Shown: positions 43,998 to 53,127 of the stretch, piece after piece
How positions within the stretch are numbered: the first letter of the stretch is position 1
How the letters are laid out: each line of letters begins with the position of its first letter
NCBI RefSeq assembly: GCF_021389955.1
Contig: NZ_CP089980.1
Span: 2,661,001-2,725,000, forward strand
Length of the DNA: 64,000 nucleotides
Origin: Fulvivirga maritima
GTDB lineage: Bacteria > Bacteroidota > Bacteroidia > Cytophagales > Cyclobacteriaceae
Reading direction: 5' to 3'
Translations under genes and position numbers: made by a program
The notes under the pieces: model-generated
What the model was told of the DNA's origin: nothing
The model's input: the letters and a program-made list of their open reading frames with translations, nothing else
The model's database searches: none

Positions 43998-45059
43998 TTA
44001 AAGGTTCTTCTTTAAAAACTTCTTAAGTGTTTTTACCTCGTCTTTTTTAATGGCTGGGAAGTTCGCTATTCTAAAGGAGTCAGCTTTGTTGGCTCCATAA
44101 CCGTTCCCGAGGATTATACCTTCCTGCGCCGCTTTTTCTTTTAGCTCCTGTACTCTTTCAGGTTCACCTTTTATCACCAGCACGGTAGTAGATCTTACAT
44201 CTTCATTTTCAATTAGCCATGAATAGTCTTCACTGGCATCATCAATTAATTCGGCGTAAGCTTTAAACCTTTTCTTTAGCTTTTTCTCTACTTTTAAAAT
44301 CTCCTTTCTGCCTTCCATAACACGCATAAGCAGATATATGCCCATAACGTTTGGCGTGTAAGTGGTTTGATAATCTCTCATTTTATCAACCATAAAAGGT
44401 AGACTATTATAGTGATCTACTTTGTTTAGCTCTTTAGCTCTGGCTATGGCATTGGGTGAGCATACCATTACACCTAAGCCAGCGGGCAGGCCAAAGCATT
44501 TTTGCACTGAAGCATACCAAATATCGGCATTATTAAAATTTAAGGCAGCGCCAGCCATAGAAGAGGTGGCGTCTACACCTATAAGATGGTTAGGGTATTT
44601 CTTTCGTAATTTGGCTATTCTGGCATTAGAAATCTGAGTACCATTAGAAGTTTCATTTTGAGTAATGCAGATTAACCCCGTTTCTGAAGATAAGTCTAGC
44701 TCACCGGTTTTCAACTCCTGCTCTTGGTCAAACTGATAGCCAATGGCATAAGGGCTGATTTTTTTCGTATAGTCAAACCATTTTTCGCCAAAAGCACCAC
44801 TGTAGAAGTGGTAGCTATTAGTGTCTATAACAGACTGAGCTATGATCTCCCAGCATTCAGTAGCTGAGGAGGTGAAGAAGATAGTATAGCTCTCCGGTAT
44901 GTTTAACCGGTCTTTTAGTAAGCCTACGGTTTTAGCGCACATTTTCATAAAAGCATCGCTTCTATGGTTTATGCTTAGTATCCCTTTGTCATACGCCTCT
45001 TGCACATAAGCGGGAATATTTTCGTCTACGCGGGAAGGCCCGGGGTAGAAATTGATCAT
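43998..45059 (-). CDS. Class V PLP-dependent aminotransferase (SerC-like)
   Basis: A 353-residue fold type I aminotransferase. YPGPSRVDENI at the N-terminus, TSSATECWEII (phosphate-binding region), ETSNGTQI, GVDATSSMAG and the PLP-binding Lys187 in ASVQKCFGLPAGLG are seen. The closest functions are phosphoserine aminotransferase (serine synthesis) and alanine-glyoxylate aminotransferase. The short YPGPSR start and FRIANFP end agree with the SerC-like group but do not prove phosphoserine use. It starts inside the end of aroQ (4-bp overlap), so the two are coupled. Confidence 0.85.
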   Translation of the reverse strand: MINFYPGPSRVDENIPAYVQEAYDKGILSINHRSDAFMKMCAKTVGLLKDRLNIPESYTIFFTSSATECWEIIAQSVIDTNSYHFYSGAFGEKWFDYTKKISPYAIGYQFDQEQELKTGELDLSSETGLICITQNETSNGTQISNARIAKLRKKYPNHLIGVDATSSMAGAALNFNNADIWYASVQKCFGLPAGLGVMVCSPNAIARAKELNKVDHYNSLPFMVDKMRDYQTTYTPNVMGIYLLMRVMEGRKEILKVEKKLKKRFKAYAELIDDASEDYSWLIENEDVRSTTVLVIKGEPERVQELKEKAAQEGIILGNGYGANKADSFRIANFPAIKKDEVKTLKKFLKKNL

Positions 45060-45487
45060 GAATTTTGCTTTTTATTAAGTAGATAAGTAAGCGCCAGCAG
45101 GTAGCCCTCAAGACCCAGCCCTGATATCATACCTATGCATTCTTTGCTAATAATACTTTTATGTCTGAACTCCTCTCGGGCATAAATGTTTGAGATATGC
45201 ACTTCTATTACCGGAGTGGTAACAGCAGCAATAGCATCAGAAATAGCTACTGAGGTGTGGGTATAGGCGCCTGCATTTAAAATGATACCATCATAAGAAA
45301 AGCCTACTTCCTGGATTTTACCTACCAGTTCGCCCTCTATGTTTGATTGGAAGTACTCCAATTCACAATCACTGAAGTTTGATTTTATTTTGTTGAAAAA
45401 ACTTTCAAAATCCTGATTTCCATATACTTCTGGCTCTCTTTTTCCTAAGAGGTTCAGATTAGGGCCATTAACAATTAATATTTTCAT
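45056..45487 (-). CDS. aroQ: 3-dehydroquinate dehydratase, type II
   Basis: A 143-residue enzyme from the ATG at 45487; a longer frame from 45535 lies upstream of the promoter and gives no family sequence. KILIVNGPNLNLLGKREPEVYG carries the catalytic Tyr22 loop; LNAGAYTHTSVAISDAI and EVHISNIYAREEFRHKS (with the active-site His) are typical. It dehydrates 3-dehydroquinate in the shikimate pathway. The aminotransferase gene overlaps its end by 4 bp. It diverges from xerD. Confidence 0.95.
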   Translation of the reverse strand: MKILIVNGPNLNLLGKREPEVYGNQDFESFFNKIKSNFSDCELEYFQSNIEGELVGKIQEVGFSYDGIILNAGAYTHTSVAISDAIAAVTTPVIEVHISNIYAREEFRHKSIISKECIGMISGLGLEGYLLALTYLLNKKQNS

Positions 45488-45507
45488 GATATCTTTAAAG
45501 TCGCATT

Positions 45508-45515
45508 CAAAAATA
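45508..45515 (-). promoter_or_regulatory. -7 box for aroQ
   Basis: TATTTTTG on the minus strand fits TAnnTTTG and ends 20 nt before the aroQ ATG at 45487; it supports that start. Confidence 0.5.
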
Positions 45516-45568
45516 CAGTTATTCTCAGGGCACACCTAAACAATTGGTGAACCTTAGAAAAAATAATC

Positions 45569-46468
45569 ATGATTTGGGATACAGCAATACAGCAATTTAA
45601 GAACTATATCAGGCTTGAAAGATCACTTTCTGCGAACTCCGTAGAAGCCTATATTCATGATATTGTAAAACTAAAACAGTTTGCCGAGATGTCCAATGGG
45701 CAAGTGTTACCATTAGATGTTTCTTCTGCTCACTTACAGGATTTTTTAGAGTATGTCAATGAGCTGGGCATGACTCCTCATTCACAAGCTCGAATATTAT
45801 CTGGCATTAAGGCATTTTATAAATATTTGATGTATGAAGACCTGATAGATAAAGATCCTACAGCGCTCATAGAAGGTCCTAAGCTGGGCAGAAAGCTGCC
45901 AGATACACTTAGCTTTAATGAGATAGAGCAATTGTTTAATGCCATCGATCATTCTACGCCGGAAGGTCAGCGTAACCGTGCTATGTTGGAGGTGCTTTAC
46001 AGCTCAGGCCTGAGGGTTTCTGAGCTAATAGACCTTCGGCTTACCAATATTTACGAAGACATAGGCTTTCTGAGGATTATTGGTAAAGGCGATAAGGAAC
46101 GGCTTGTACCTGTAGGTAGAGATGCTCTTAAATACCTCAAAATTTATATTGAAGAAGTGAGAGTCCACCTAAACATAGCCGATGGCCATGAAAACTATGC
46201 TTTTTTAAACCGAAGAGGGAAGAAGCTGACGCGGGTGATGATATTTACTATTATCAAAAACCTGGCGAGCAGCATTGGCATGACCAAGAGCATAAGTCCA
46301 CATACATTCAGACATTCATTTGCCACTCACCTGATAGAAGGTGGAGCAGACCTAAGAGCCGTGCAGGAAATGCTCGGCCATGAATCCATCACCACCACTG
46401 AAATATATACCCACCTGGACCGGGATTATTTAAAACAAGTAATTCAGGAGTTTCACCCCAGGAGTTGA
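45569..46468 (+). CDS. xerD: Tyrosine recombinase XerD
   Basis: A 299-residue recombinase with the N-terminal core-binding domain (1-105) and a catalytic domain with the full set: Arg149 (SSGLRVSEL), Lys173, His245 and Arg248 (PHTFRHSFATHL), His271 (LGHES) and nucleophile Tyr280 (EIYTHL). Length and the C-terminal KQVIQEFHPRS fit XerD, which resolves chromosome dimers at dif with XerC under control of FtsK (itself encoded at 48997). An integrase of a mobile element is unlikely, as no element is nearby. Confidence 0.93.
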   Translation: MIWDTAIQQFKNYIRLERSLSANSVEAYIHDIVKLKQFAEMSNGQVLPLDVSSAHLQDFLEYVNELGMTPHSQARILSGIKAFYKYLMYEDLIDKDPTALIEGPKLGRKLPDTLSFNEIEQLFNAIDHSTPEGQRNRAMLEVLYSSGLRVSELIDLRLTNIYEDIGFLRIIGKGDKERLVPVGRDALKYLKIYIEEVRVHLNIADGHENYAFLNRRGKKLTRVMIFTIIKNLASSIGMTKSISPHTFRHSFATHLIEGGADLRAVQEMLGHESITTTEIYTHLDRDYLKQVIQEFHPRS

Positions 46469-46515
46469 TAATTCTTGAAGAGAAGAAGGGAGTTGTTTAA
46501 TAGATTGAGATAATT

Positions 46516-46608
46516 AGGTGAGGACTCAAACCGTACACCCCACCTGTTCATAATAGAACATCTGAAAATGAGAATATGCCTTCCTACTCCATATAAGTAA
46601 CTGGCATA
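46516..46608 (+). other. Structured stretch in the xerD-DUF4407 gap
   Basis: Short inverted repeats crowd here: AGGTG/CACCT (46516-46520, 46541-46545 approximately), TGTTC-ATAATA-GAACA (46545-46560) and TATGCC/GGCATA (46575-46580, 46603-46608). None has a T tract. It could be a structured leader of the DUF4407 mRNA or the 3' end of xerD; nothing else is visible in this gap. Confidence 0.25.
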
Positions 46609-46654
46609 CTATTGGTTGTTAAAAATATTTCTATCGAAATTTCGTTTGACATCC

Positions 46655-47707
46655 ATGAATAAGCTGAAAATGTTTTTCTGGCATTGCTCAGGGGCTAATA
46701 TAAAGTTACTGGAAAAGTGCCCAACAGACAGTACTAAATATGTAGGTGTAGGTGCTACTATTTTCTTTACAGGCCTTTTTGCTGCTCTTGCAGGAGGTTA
46801 TGCCCTTTTTACAATCACAGCTAACCCGTGGTGGTCTGTGGTGTTTGGCCTGGTGTGGGGGTTTATGATTTTTAACCTGGACAGGTATGTGGTTTCCAGC
46901 ATGCGGAAAAAAGGAAAGCCTTTTAAAGAATTCGCCTTAGCCACTCCCAGAATTATTTTAGCACTGCTTATTTCTTTGGTAATAGCCAAGCCTTTAGAGA
47001 TGAAGATCTTCGAAAATGAAATTAAGGGAGAGCTTAGTGTTATGGAGCAAGAGCTGTTTGCCCGTCAAGAAGGGCAAGTGGCCTCACGATTTACGTCTCA
47101 GCGCCAGCAGCTGGTTTCAGAAATCGATAATCTGAAAGGTGAAATTCTGGCCAAAGAAAATCGTAGGAATGAATTGCGAAAAATAGCACAGCAAGAGGCT
47201 GATGGTACTGGTGGTACCGGGAAAAGGAATCCAGGTCCCATTTATCAGATTAAAAAGGCAGATGCTGACCGGGTAGATGCCGAGTTGCAGGAGTTGTCGG
47301 CTCAAAATAATGCCTTAATCACTCAGAAATCTAAAGAACTGCGAGAGCTCGACGCGGAGATGAAAGGAGATATGCATGAGCTGGAGCAAAGTAAACTGGA
47401 TGGACCAGCAGCCAGAATGGAAGCGCTAGACAGACTCACCAGTGAGAGTGAAGCTATTTATATGGCCAATCTTTTTATAATCCTCCTTTTTATAGCCATT
47501 GAAACAGCTCCTATTTTTGTAAAGCTGATTTCAGGCAGAGGTCCTTATGATCATTTGTTAAGTATAGAAGAACACAGCTTTTTCCTTCAAAAAACAGAAG
47601 TGATGGCCGCTGCTAACTCCAGCGTGAAAGGTCGGTCAGAGAAACTGGCAGACATGGAAAAGGAATTTGTAAAAAAGCAATTAGACGTCAGTTTAGACAA
47701 TCAATAG
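46655..47707 (+). CDS. DUF4407 membrane protein with coiled-coil
   Basis: A 350-residue protein from the ATG at 46655; the TTG at 46616 adds 13 residues. The N-terminal MFFWHCSGANIKLLEKCP is a DUF4407 signature. Membrane helices lie at about 36-62 and 64-80, another near 95-112 (PRIILALLISLVIAKP) and a last one at about 270-290 (MANLFIILLFIAIETAPIFV). Between the third and last is a long charged segment (about 125-260), predicted coiled-coil, with a Gly-rich break (GTGGTGKRNPGP). The family occurs in many Bacteroidota; function is unknown. It stands alone. Confidence 0.85.
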   Translation: MNKLKMFFWHCSGANIKLLEKCPTDSTKYVGVGATIFFTGLFAALAGGYALFTITANPWWSVVFGLVWGFMIFNLDRYVVSSMRKKGKPFKEFALATPRIILALLISLVIAKPLEMKIFENEIKGELSVMEQELFARQEGQVASRFTSQRQQLVSEIDNLKGEILAKENRRNELRKIAQQEADGTGGTGKRNPGPIYQIKKADADRVDAELQELSAQNNALITQKSKELRELDAEMKGDMHELEQSKLDGPAARMEALDRLTSESEAIYMANLFIILLFIAIETAPIFVKLISGRGPYDHLLSIEEHSFFLQKTEVMAAANSSVKGRSEKLADMEKEFVKKQLDVSLDNQ

Positions 47708-47757
47708 AAAAGTAAGGTGCTTTTTATGAATTTAATGGTGAAGGTTTTTCATTATGC

Positions 47758-47765
47758 TATCTTTG
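47758..47765 (+). promoter_or_regulatory. -7 box for pyrD
   Basis: TATCTTTG, 28 nt before the GTG start of pyrD. No clear -33 TTG. Confidence 0.5.
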
Positions 47766-47793
47766 CACCAGCAAAATAATTAACCCTTATCCC

Positions 47794-48834
47794 GTGTATA
47801 AATCTTTAATTAGGCCCTTGCTGTTCAAGGCTGACCCTGAAAAAGTACATCATTTTACTTTTAACCTTTTGAAAGCGCTTAGCCCGCTGCCTGGTATTAA
47901 AGGCATGTGGAGGAGTATGTTTTGTTATGAGCATAAAAGCTTAGAGAGAGAACTTTTCGGTATCCGGTTTAAAAATCCGGTAGGGCTGGCTGCAGGTTTT
48001 GATAAGGATGCACAGGTAGTAGATGAGTTAGCTTGTCTGGGGTTTGGGCATCTTGAAATAGGCACGGTAACACCAAAAGGGCAGCCAGGAAATGATAAAC
48101 CTCGTTTATTTCGTTTGCCTGAAGATAAAGCTATTATTAATCGAATGGGCTTTAATAATGACGGGGCAATAGCCGCTGTAGAGCGACTGAAAAAAAGAAA
48201 GTCTGATGTGATTATCGGAGGTAATATTGGTAAAAATAAAGTGACTCCTAATGAGCTGGCTTTTGAAGATTACGAATATTGCTTTGAGACTTTATATCCT
48301 GTGGTTGATTATTTTGTGCTCAATGTAAGCTCTCCTAATACACCTAATTTGAGGGAGTTGCAAGATAAGGAGCCTCTTACTAAGTTGCTCAAAGCAGTGA
48401 TCAACCTGAACTTGCAAAAGGAAAAACCCAAGCCTATCCTTTTGAAAATTGCCCCTGATTTAACAGAAGGTCAACTAGATGATATAGTAGAGATAGTAAA
48501 AGAGGTGAAGCTCGATGGCTTAATCGCCCATAATACAACTATCTCGAGAGAAGAACTAAAGACCTCGGCTAGCAGAGTGCAAGAGATAGGTGCCGGTGGG
48601 CTCAGTGGTAAGCCTCTTACCCAGAGATCAACCGAAATACTGAAATATTTGAGAGGTAAGCTAGGTATGGAGTTTCCTATAATATCAGTAGGTGGTATTA
48701 TGTCAGCTGAAGATGCACTGGAGAAACTTGAAGCTGGGGCTTCGCTTATTCAGGTATACACAGGATTTATCTATGAAGGCCCCGCTTTGATAAAACAAAT
48801 CAATAAAGCATTGGTGTCTCTTCTAAAGAGTTGA
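47794..48834 (+). CDS. pyrD: Dihydroorotate dehydrogenase (quinone), class 2
   Basis: A 346-residue flavoprotein starting at GTG 47794. The N-terminal helix that docks to the membrane ([21 protein letters not shown]) marks class 2. FMN and substrate motifs: [58 protein letters not shown] (catalytic Ser), HNTTISRE and [15 protein letters not shown]. It oxidises dihydroorotate to orotate, passing electrons to quinone. The next pyrimidine gene, pyrF, is 3.5 kb downstream beyond ftsK and lolA. Confidence 0.97.
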   Translation: MYKSLIRPLLFKADPEKVHHFTFNLLKALSPLPGIKGMWRSMFCYEHKSLERELFGIRFKNPVGLAAGFDKDAQVVDELACLGFGHLEIGTVTPKGQPGNDKPRLFRLPEDKAIINRMGFNNDGAIAAVERLKKRKSDVIIGGNIGKNKVTPNELAFEDYEYCFETLYPVVDYFVLNVSSPNTPNLRELQDKEPLTKLLKAVINLNLQKEKPKPILLKIAPDLTEGQLDDIVEIVKEVKLDGLIAHNTTISREELKTSASRVQEIGAGGLSGKPLTQRSTEILKYLRGKLGMEFPIISVGGIMSAEDALEKLEAGASLIQVYTGFIYEGPALIKQINKALVSLLKS

Positions 48835-48975
48835 TTTTAAGTATTATATTTTACATTTTGAGATAGAAGATGGATAAGGGTACCTCATTTTAGTGCGGCT
48901 CTTTTTGTAATGAGTCGCAAAAAAAATGAACAACCGCCTTACATTTTTTGTCTGGATATGGCGTTAATTTTTTAT

Positions 48976-48983
48976 TAGCTTTG
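48976..48983 (+). promoter_or_regulatory. -7 box for ftsK
   Basis: TAGCTTTG ends 13 nt before the ftsK ATG. A TTTG at 48947-48950 lies 25 nt upstream of it, longer than the usual spacing. Confidence 0.45.
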
Positions 48984-48996
48984 TCTTTTTTATAAC

Positions 48997-51474
48997 ATGG
49001 CCAAAAACACATATAAATCAAATACATTTAAGCAAACTAAGAAAAAGGAAAAGAGCAGTACTAGCAAAAAGCTGAAGTTTAACTTCAAATTAAGCTTTTT
49101 AAAAGACAGGCGTTTTCACCTTACTTTTGGCTTTTTTCTACTTATTAGTTCGCTGTTTTTACTTACGGCTTTTATCTCTTACCTATTTACCGGCAAGGCA
49201 GATCAGAGTGTAGTAGAAGCTATTGGGCAAACAGGAATCATTGAGTCTGGTAGAGAAGCTGAAAACTGGTTGGGATCGGCCGGAGCTTACATTTCTCACT
49301 ATTTTATATTCCGTTGGTTTGGCCTGGCAGCCTTTTTTACACCGCCATTACTGTTTATTATTGGCTATAAAATAGTATTCAGGAAGCAGCTGGTTTCTAT
49401 TTATTCTATGCTTGTGTTTAGCCTGTTCTTCACTATCTGGCTAAGCATATTATTAGGTTATCTGGTTTTCAGTACCGAAGGCGTTTCAGAATGGGGCTTT
49501 TTAAGTGGAGGCATCGGTTATCAATTATCCATAGTACTGGAAGGTCTGATAGGCTGGGGTACTATTCTATTACTTATTTTCTCATTGATAGCTTTCATTA
49601 TTTATTTCTTTAACGTTACCACTATTCTGGGCTTTAAAGGCAAAATAAAAGATGGTGTAGAGGATATAGAAAAAGGACTAAGTGGCAAAGAAACTGCTGA
49701 TGATAAAGTGGAGGGCTATGTAGATGAAAAGGATAATTGGCCTGAGAAAAAAGAAGAAATAAAACCTGAGGTGAAAAAACCGCAGGAAGAGCCTCCTAAA
49801 CAAAATGAGGTGTTATTAGAACAGAAGCCTGTAAATACACCTAAAAAAGAAAGTAGTCCTGGGTTAGAGCTTGATGTTACTATTCCTGAACGTAAAAAAG
49901 TAGAGACTGAAGGCCCTGAGTTCTCTGTATATGATGAGGTGAAAAAGGAAAATACCGCCTCAGTGCAAGAAAACTATGACCCTACTTTAGATCTGGGATC
50001 TTATAAATACCCTACGCTTCAGTTATTAGATGAATTTGATACCGGAGTTATTCAGGTTACGAAAGAAGAGCTTGAGCAGAATAAAGATAAAATCATTGAG
50101 ACCTTAGTCAATTTCAAAATTGGTATTTCCAGCATTAAAGCGACTATAGGACCAACTGTAACTTTATATGAAATAGTGCCGGAAGCCGGGGTTAAAATTT
50201 CAAAGATTAAAAACCTGGAAGATGATATAGCCCTTTCTCTTGCTGCCTTAGGAATTCGTATTATTGCGCCAATCCCGGGGAAAGGTACCATTGGTATAGA
50301 GGTTCCGAATGAAAACAGAGAGATGGTAGGGATCAAATCAGTACTCTCTACTGAGAAGTTCATGAAGAGCGATAAGGAGCTTCCTGTGGCACTGGGTAAA
50401 ACTATTTCTAACGAGGTGCATGTGATTGACCTGGCAAAAATGCCTCACATTCTTATGGCTGGAGCTACAGGTCAGGGTAAGTCAGTAGGATTGAATGTAT
50501 TGCTTACTAGCTTACTTTATAAAAAGCACCCTTCACAGCTCAAGTTTGTATTAGTTGACCCTAAAAAGGTGGAGCTTACGCTATTTAATAAAATAGAAAG
50601 ACACTTTCTGGCTAAGCTGCCAAATAGCGAAGAAGCCATTATTACTGATACGAAGAAGGTGGTTAATACCCTCAATTCCTTGTGTATTGAAATGGATAAC
50701 CGCTATGACTTGCTTAAAGATGCTGGCTCCAGAAACCTGAAAGAGTATAACGCTAAGTTTGTAAACAGAAGGCTTAACCCTGAAAAGGGGCACCGCTTCT
50801 TGCCTTACATAGTGTTGGTGATAGATGAGTTAGCAGATTTAATGATGACCGCAGGTAAAGAGGTAGAGACCCCTATTGCCAGGCTGGCTCAGTTGGCCAG
50901 GGCTATTGGTATTCACTTGGTTGTGGCTACGCAAAGACCTTCAGTTAACGTAATTACGGGTATAATTAAGGCTAACTTCCCGGCGCGTTTATCTTTCCGT
51001 GTTACCTCTAAAATAGATTCAAGAACTATTCTAGATACTGGCGGGGCTGATCAGCTGATTGGTATGGGAGATATGTTGCTTTCACAAGGATCTGATATGA
51101 TTCGTCTTCAGTGTGCTTTTGTAGATACACCTGAGGTGGAAAGAATATGTGATTACATTGGCGAGCAAAGAGGATATGAATCGGCCTACATCTTGCCAGA
51201 ATATTCAGGTGATGATGAAAGCTCAGGTATAGGAGAGGTAGATCTGTCAGACAGAGATGCTCTTTTTGATGATGCAGCCAGATTGATAGTGCTACATCAG
51301 CAAGGAAGTACTTCGCTTATACAAAGAAAATTAAAGCTAGGCTATAATCGAGCAGGTAGGCTTATAGATCAATTAGAGGCCGCTGGCATAGTTGGACCTT
51401 TCGAAGGAAGTAAGGCTCGTGAAGTTTTAATTCCTGATGAATACAGTTTGGAACAGTTATTGAATGATCTATAA
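48997..51474 (+). CDS. ftsK: DNA translocase FtsK
   Basis: An 825-residue protein. Four N-terminal membrane helices (about 42-64, 104-126, 134-158, 184-206) anchor it at the division septum. A short linker (about 215-340; rich in Lys, Glu, Pro) precedes the motor: alpha domain, then RecA-like beta domain with Walker A GATGQGKS (489-496) and Walker B (IVLVIDELADLM), and a C-terminal winged-helix gamma domain (about 755-825; LIQRKLKLGYNRAGRLIDQLE) that reads orienting sequences. It pumps the chromosome at septation and triggers XerCD at dif. The N-terminus is basic. The GQGKS form is usual in Bacteroidota. Confidence 0.97.
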   Translation: MAKNTYKSNTFKQTKKKEKSSTSKKLKFNFKLSFLKDRRFHLTFGFFLLISSLFLLTAFISYLFTGKADQSVVEAIGQTGIIESGREAENWLGSAGAYISHYFIFRWFGLAAFFTPPLLFIIGYKIVFRKQLVSIYSMLVFSLFFTIWLSILLGYLVFSTEGVSEWGFLSGGIGYQLSIVLEGLIGWGTILLLIFSLIAFIIYFFNVTTILGFKGKIKDGVEDIEKGLSGKETADDKVEGYVDEKDNWPEKKEEIKPEVKKPQEEPPKQNEVLLEQKPVNTPKKESSPGLELDVTIPERKKVETEGPEFSVYDEVKKENTASVQENYDPTLDLGSYKYPTLQLLDEFDTGVIQVTKEELEQNKDKIIETLVNFKIGISSIKATIGPTVTLYEIVPEAGVKISKIKNLEDDIALSLAALGIRIIAPIPGKGTIGIEVPNENREMVGIKSVLSTEKFMKSDKELPVALGKTISNEVHVIDLAKMPHILMAGATGQGKSVGLNVLLTSLLYKKHPSQLKFVLVDPKKVELTLFNKIERHFLAKLPNSEEAIITDTKKVVNTLNSLCIEMDNRYDLLKDAGSRNLKEYNAKFVNRRLNPEKGHRFLPYIVLVIDELADLMMTAGKEVETPIARLAQLARAIGIHLVVATQRPSVNVITGIIKANFPARLSFRVTSKIDSRTILDTGGADQLIGMGDMLLSQGSDMIRLQCAFVDTPEVERICDYIGEQRGYESAYILPEYSGDDESSGIGEVDLSDRDALFDDAARLIVLHQQGSTSLIQRKLKLGYNRAGRLIDQLEAAGIVGPFEGSKAREVLIPDEYSLEQLLNDL

Positions 51475-51518
51475 CCAGTGCAGGGTTAATTTGTTATAAA
51501 TAGGGAAATATGGCTTTT

Positions 51519-51551
51519 TTTGTGCCTCCCTTATATATTTTTTTACCTTTG
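51519..51551 (+). promoter_or_regulatory. Promoter for lolA
   Basis: TTTG (51519-51522), 21 nt, TACCTTTG (51544-51551), ending 44 nt before the lolA ATG. Confidence 0.6.
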
Positions 51552-51595
51552 CACGCTATGTTGAGATTTAAAACTTAAAAAAGAACCATACTGTA

Positions 51596-52240
51596 ATGAA
51601 AAAATTTTCTTTCACCCTCATGTTTGTCCTAATCGGAATAATTGCTTTTGCTCAGAAAGATCCTGAAGCGAAGCAAATATTAGATGCAATGAGCACTAAA
51701 ATGAAGCAGATACCTGCATATAGTGCTGATATTACTTCCGCCATGGTCAATGAGGTAGATAATATTAATGAGGAGTTTGGCGGTAAGATCACCGTAAAAG
51801 GTGATATGTATAAGTTGGAAATGGATGATCAGGTAGTCATTAATAATGGCACTACCGTATGGACTTATCTGCCAGACGTGAATGAAGTAAATATTGATAA
51901 CTACAGCCCTACTGAGGATGAAATTTCTCCTTCAAAAATATATGAGGCATACAAAAGTGGTTATAAATATATGTTGGTAAACCCAGCAGCATCAATGAAT
52001 GGTGAAACTGTAGCTGAAGTAGATTTAGTGCCTAATGATAAAGATGCTCAGTTTTTTAAGATTAAGCTTTTCATCTCTCAAAAGACTAAAAACCTGAAAG
52101 GTTGGACTATGTTTGACAAATCAGGTAATCAGTACGAATACACTATTAAGAATTTCAAGACTAACATTAGTCCTAAAGATTCATTCTTTGCTTTCGATAC
52201 CGCTAAATATCCTGGTGTAGAGGTAATTGATTTGAGATAG
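51596..52240 (+). CDS. lolA: Outer membrane lipoprotein carrier protein LolA
   Basis: A 214-residue periplasmic protein with signal peptide MKKFSFTLMFVLIGIIAFAQ. The mature part has the LolA half-barrel pattern: AKQILDAMSTKMKQIPAYSADI, GGKITVKGDMYKLEMDDQVVINNGTTVWTYLPDVNEV, KGWTMFDKSGNQYEYTIKNF. LolA carries lipoproteins from LolCDE to the outer membrane. Bacteroidota LolA-like proteins have several paralogues, so partner and cargo are not certain. It follows ftsK, as LolA does in many bacteria. Confidence 0.88.
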   Translation: MKKFSFTLMFVLIGIIAFAQKDPEAKQILDAMSTKMKQIPAYSADITSAMVNEVDNINEEFGGKITVKGDMYKLEMDDQVVINNGTTVWTYLPDVNEVNIDNYSPTEDEISPSKIYEAYKSGYKYMLVNPAASMNGETVAEVDLVPNDKDAQFFKIKLFISQKTKNLKGWTMFDKSGNQYEYTIKNFKTNISPKDSFFAFDTAKYPGVEVIDLR

Positions 52241-52261
52241 AATAGTAAAAACATATAAGAT

Positions 52262-52290
52262 AAAAAAGGGTGTATTAGCACCCTTTTTTT
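52262..52290 (+). terminator. Rho-independent terminator of lolA
   Basis: AAAAAAGGGTG and CACCCTTTTTT form an 11-bp stem with a 6-nt loop and T tail, 21 bp after the stop. Its last T is the first base of the pyrF -7 box. Confidence 0.9.
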
Positions 52291-52297
52291 ATTTTTG
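52290..52297 (+). promoter_or_regulatory. -7 box touching the pyrF start
   Basis: TATTTTTG fits TAnnTTTG. It begins in the T run of the lolA terminator and ends 5 nt before the pyrF ATG at 52303, which would leave almost no leader. No -33 TTG is apparent. Confidence 0.45.
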
Positions 52298-52302
52298 CTT
52301 GT

Positions 52303-53127
52303 ATGAACAAAGCAGAACTGATATCCCAAATACGTCAAAAAAAATCATACTTATGTGTGGGTCTGGATACAGACCTGGAGAAAATTCCTCAATTTCTGCT
52401 TGAGTATGAAGACCCTATCTTTGAGTTTAACAAGCGCATCATAGATGCTACTAAAGATTTTGCGGTTGCCTATAAGCCTAATATTGCTTTTTATGAAGCT
52501 CTGGGTGCTAAAGGTTGGCAAAGTCTGGAGAAAACAGTTGAGTATATTCCAAAAGAAATTTTCACTATTGCTGATGCTAAGCGAGGAGATATTGGTAATA
52601 CCTCTAAGCTCTATGCAAAGGCCTTTTTTGAAAATATGGATTTTGACTCAATCACAGTAGCTCCTTACATGGGTGAAGATTCAGTGGCTCCTTTTCTGGA
52701 CTTTCCAGGAAAATGGGTTATTTTACTTGCTCATACTTCTAACCATGGAAGTAATGACTTTCAGCTGATGACTAACAGAGAGCATGACACGGCTTTTTAT
52801 GAGGAGGTGATAAGAAAAAGTAGAGAGTGGGCTAATGATGATCAGCTGATGTTTGTGGTAGGCGCTACCCGTGCCGATAAAATAGGGCAGATACGAGAGA
52901 TCGCTCCTAATAACTTCTTTTTAGTGCCAGGTGTAGGTGCACAAGGAGGTAGTTTAGAAGAGGTTTCTAAGTATGGAATGAACAAAGACTGCGGTTTATT
53001 GGTGAATTCTTCAAGAGGAATTATTTATGCCTCTAAAGGTGAGGACTTCGCTGAAGCGGCGGGTAAGGAGGCTCACTCACTCCAACAGCAAATGGAGCAA
53101 CATCTGGCAGCGTTTAAAACTGTTTAA
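52303..53127 (+). CDS. pyrF: Orotidine 5'-phosphate decarboxylase, type 2
   Basis: A 274-residue enzyme of the longer type 2 class. The catalytic K-D pattern is Asp91-Ala-Lys93-Arg-Gly-Asp96 in [37 protein letters not shown] and [14 protein letters not shown] (phosphate loop) are also seen. It makes UMP from OMP, the last step of pyrimidine synthesis. It lacks the UMP synthase fusion. Its stop overlaps the ATG of the DUF2851 gene by one base, so translation is coupled. Confidence 0.96.
   Translation: MNKAELISQIRQKKSYLCVGLDTDLEKIPQFLLEYEDPIFEFNKRIIDATKDFAVAYKPNIAFYEALGAKGWQSLEKTVEYIPKEIFTIADAKRGDIGNTSKLYAKAFFENMDFDSITVAPYMGEDSVAPFLDFPGKWVILLAHTSNHGSNDFQLMTNREHDTAFYEEVIRKSREWANDDQLMFVVGATRADKIGQIREIAPNNFFLVPGVGAQGGSLEEVSKYGMNKDCGLLVNSSRGIIYASKGEDFAEAAGKEAHSLQQQMEQHLAAFKTV

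Noticed and set aside
45569-46468. xerD as an integrase of a mobile element
   Set aside because: No attachment repeats, excisionase, tRNA or foreign-looking genes nearby; sequence fits housekeeping XerD.
48890-48930. GCGGCTC/GAGTCGC hairpin before ftsK
   Set aside because: The A run follows on the plus strand and no T run is on the needed side; 7-bp stem with a G-T pair only.
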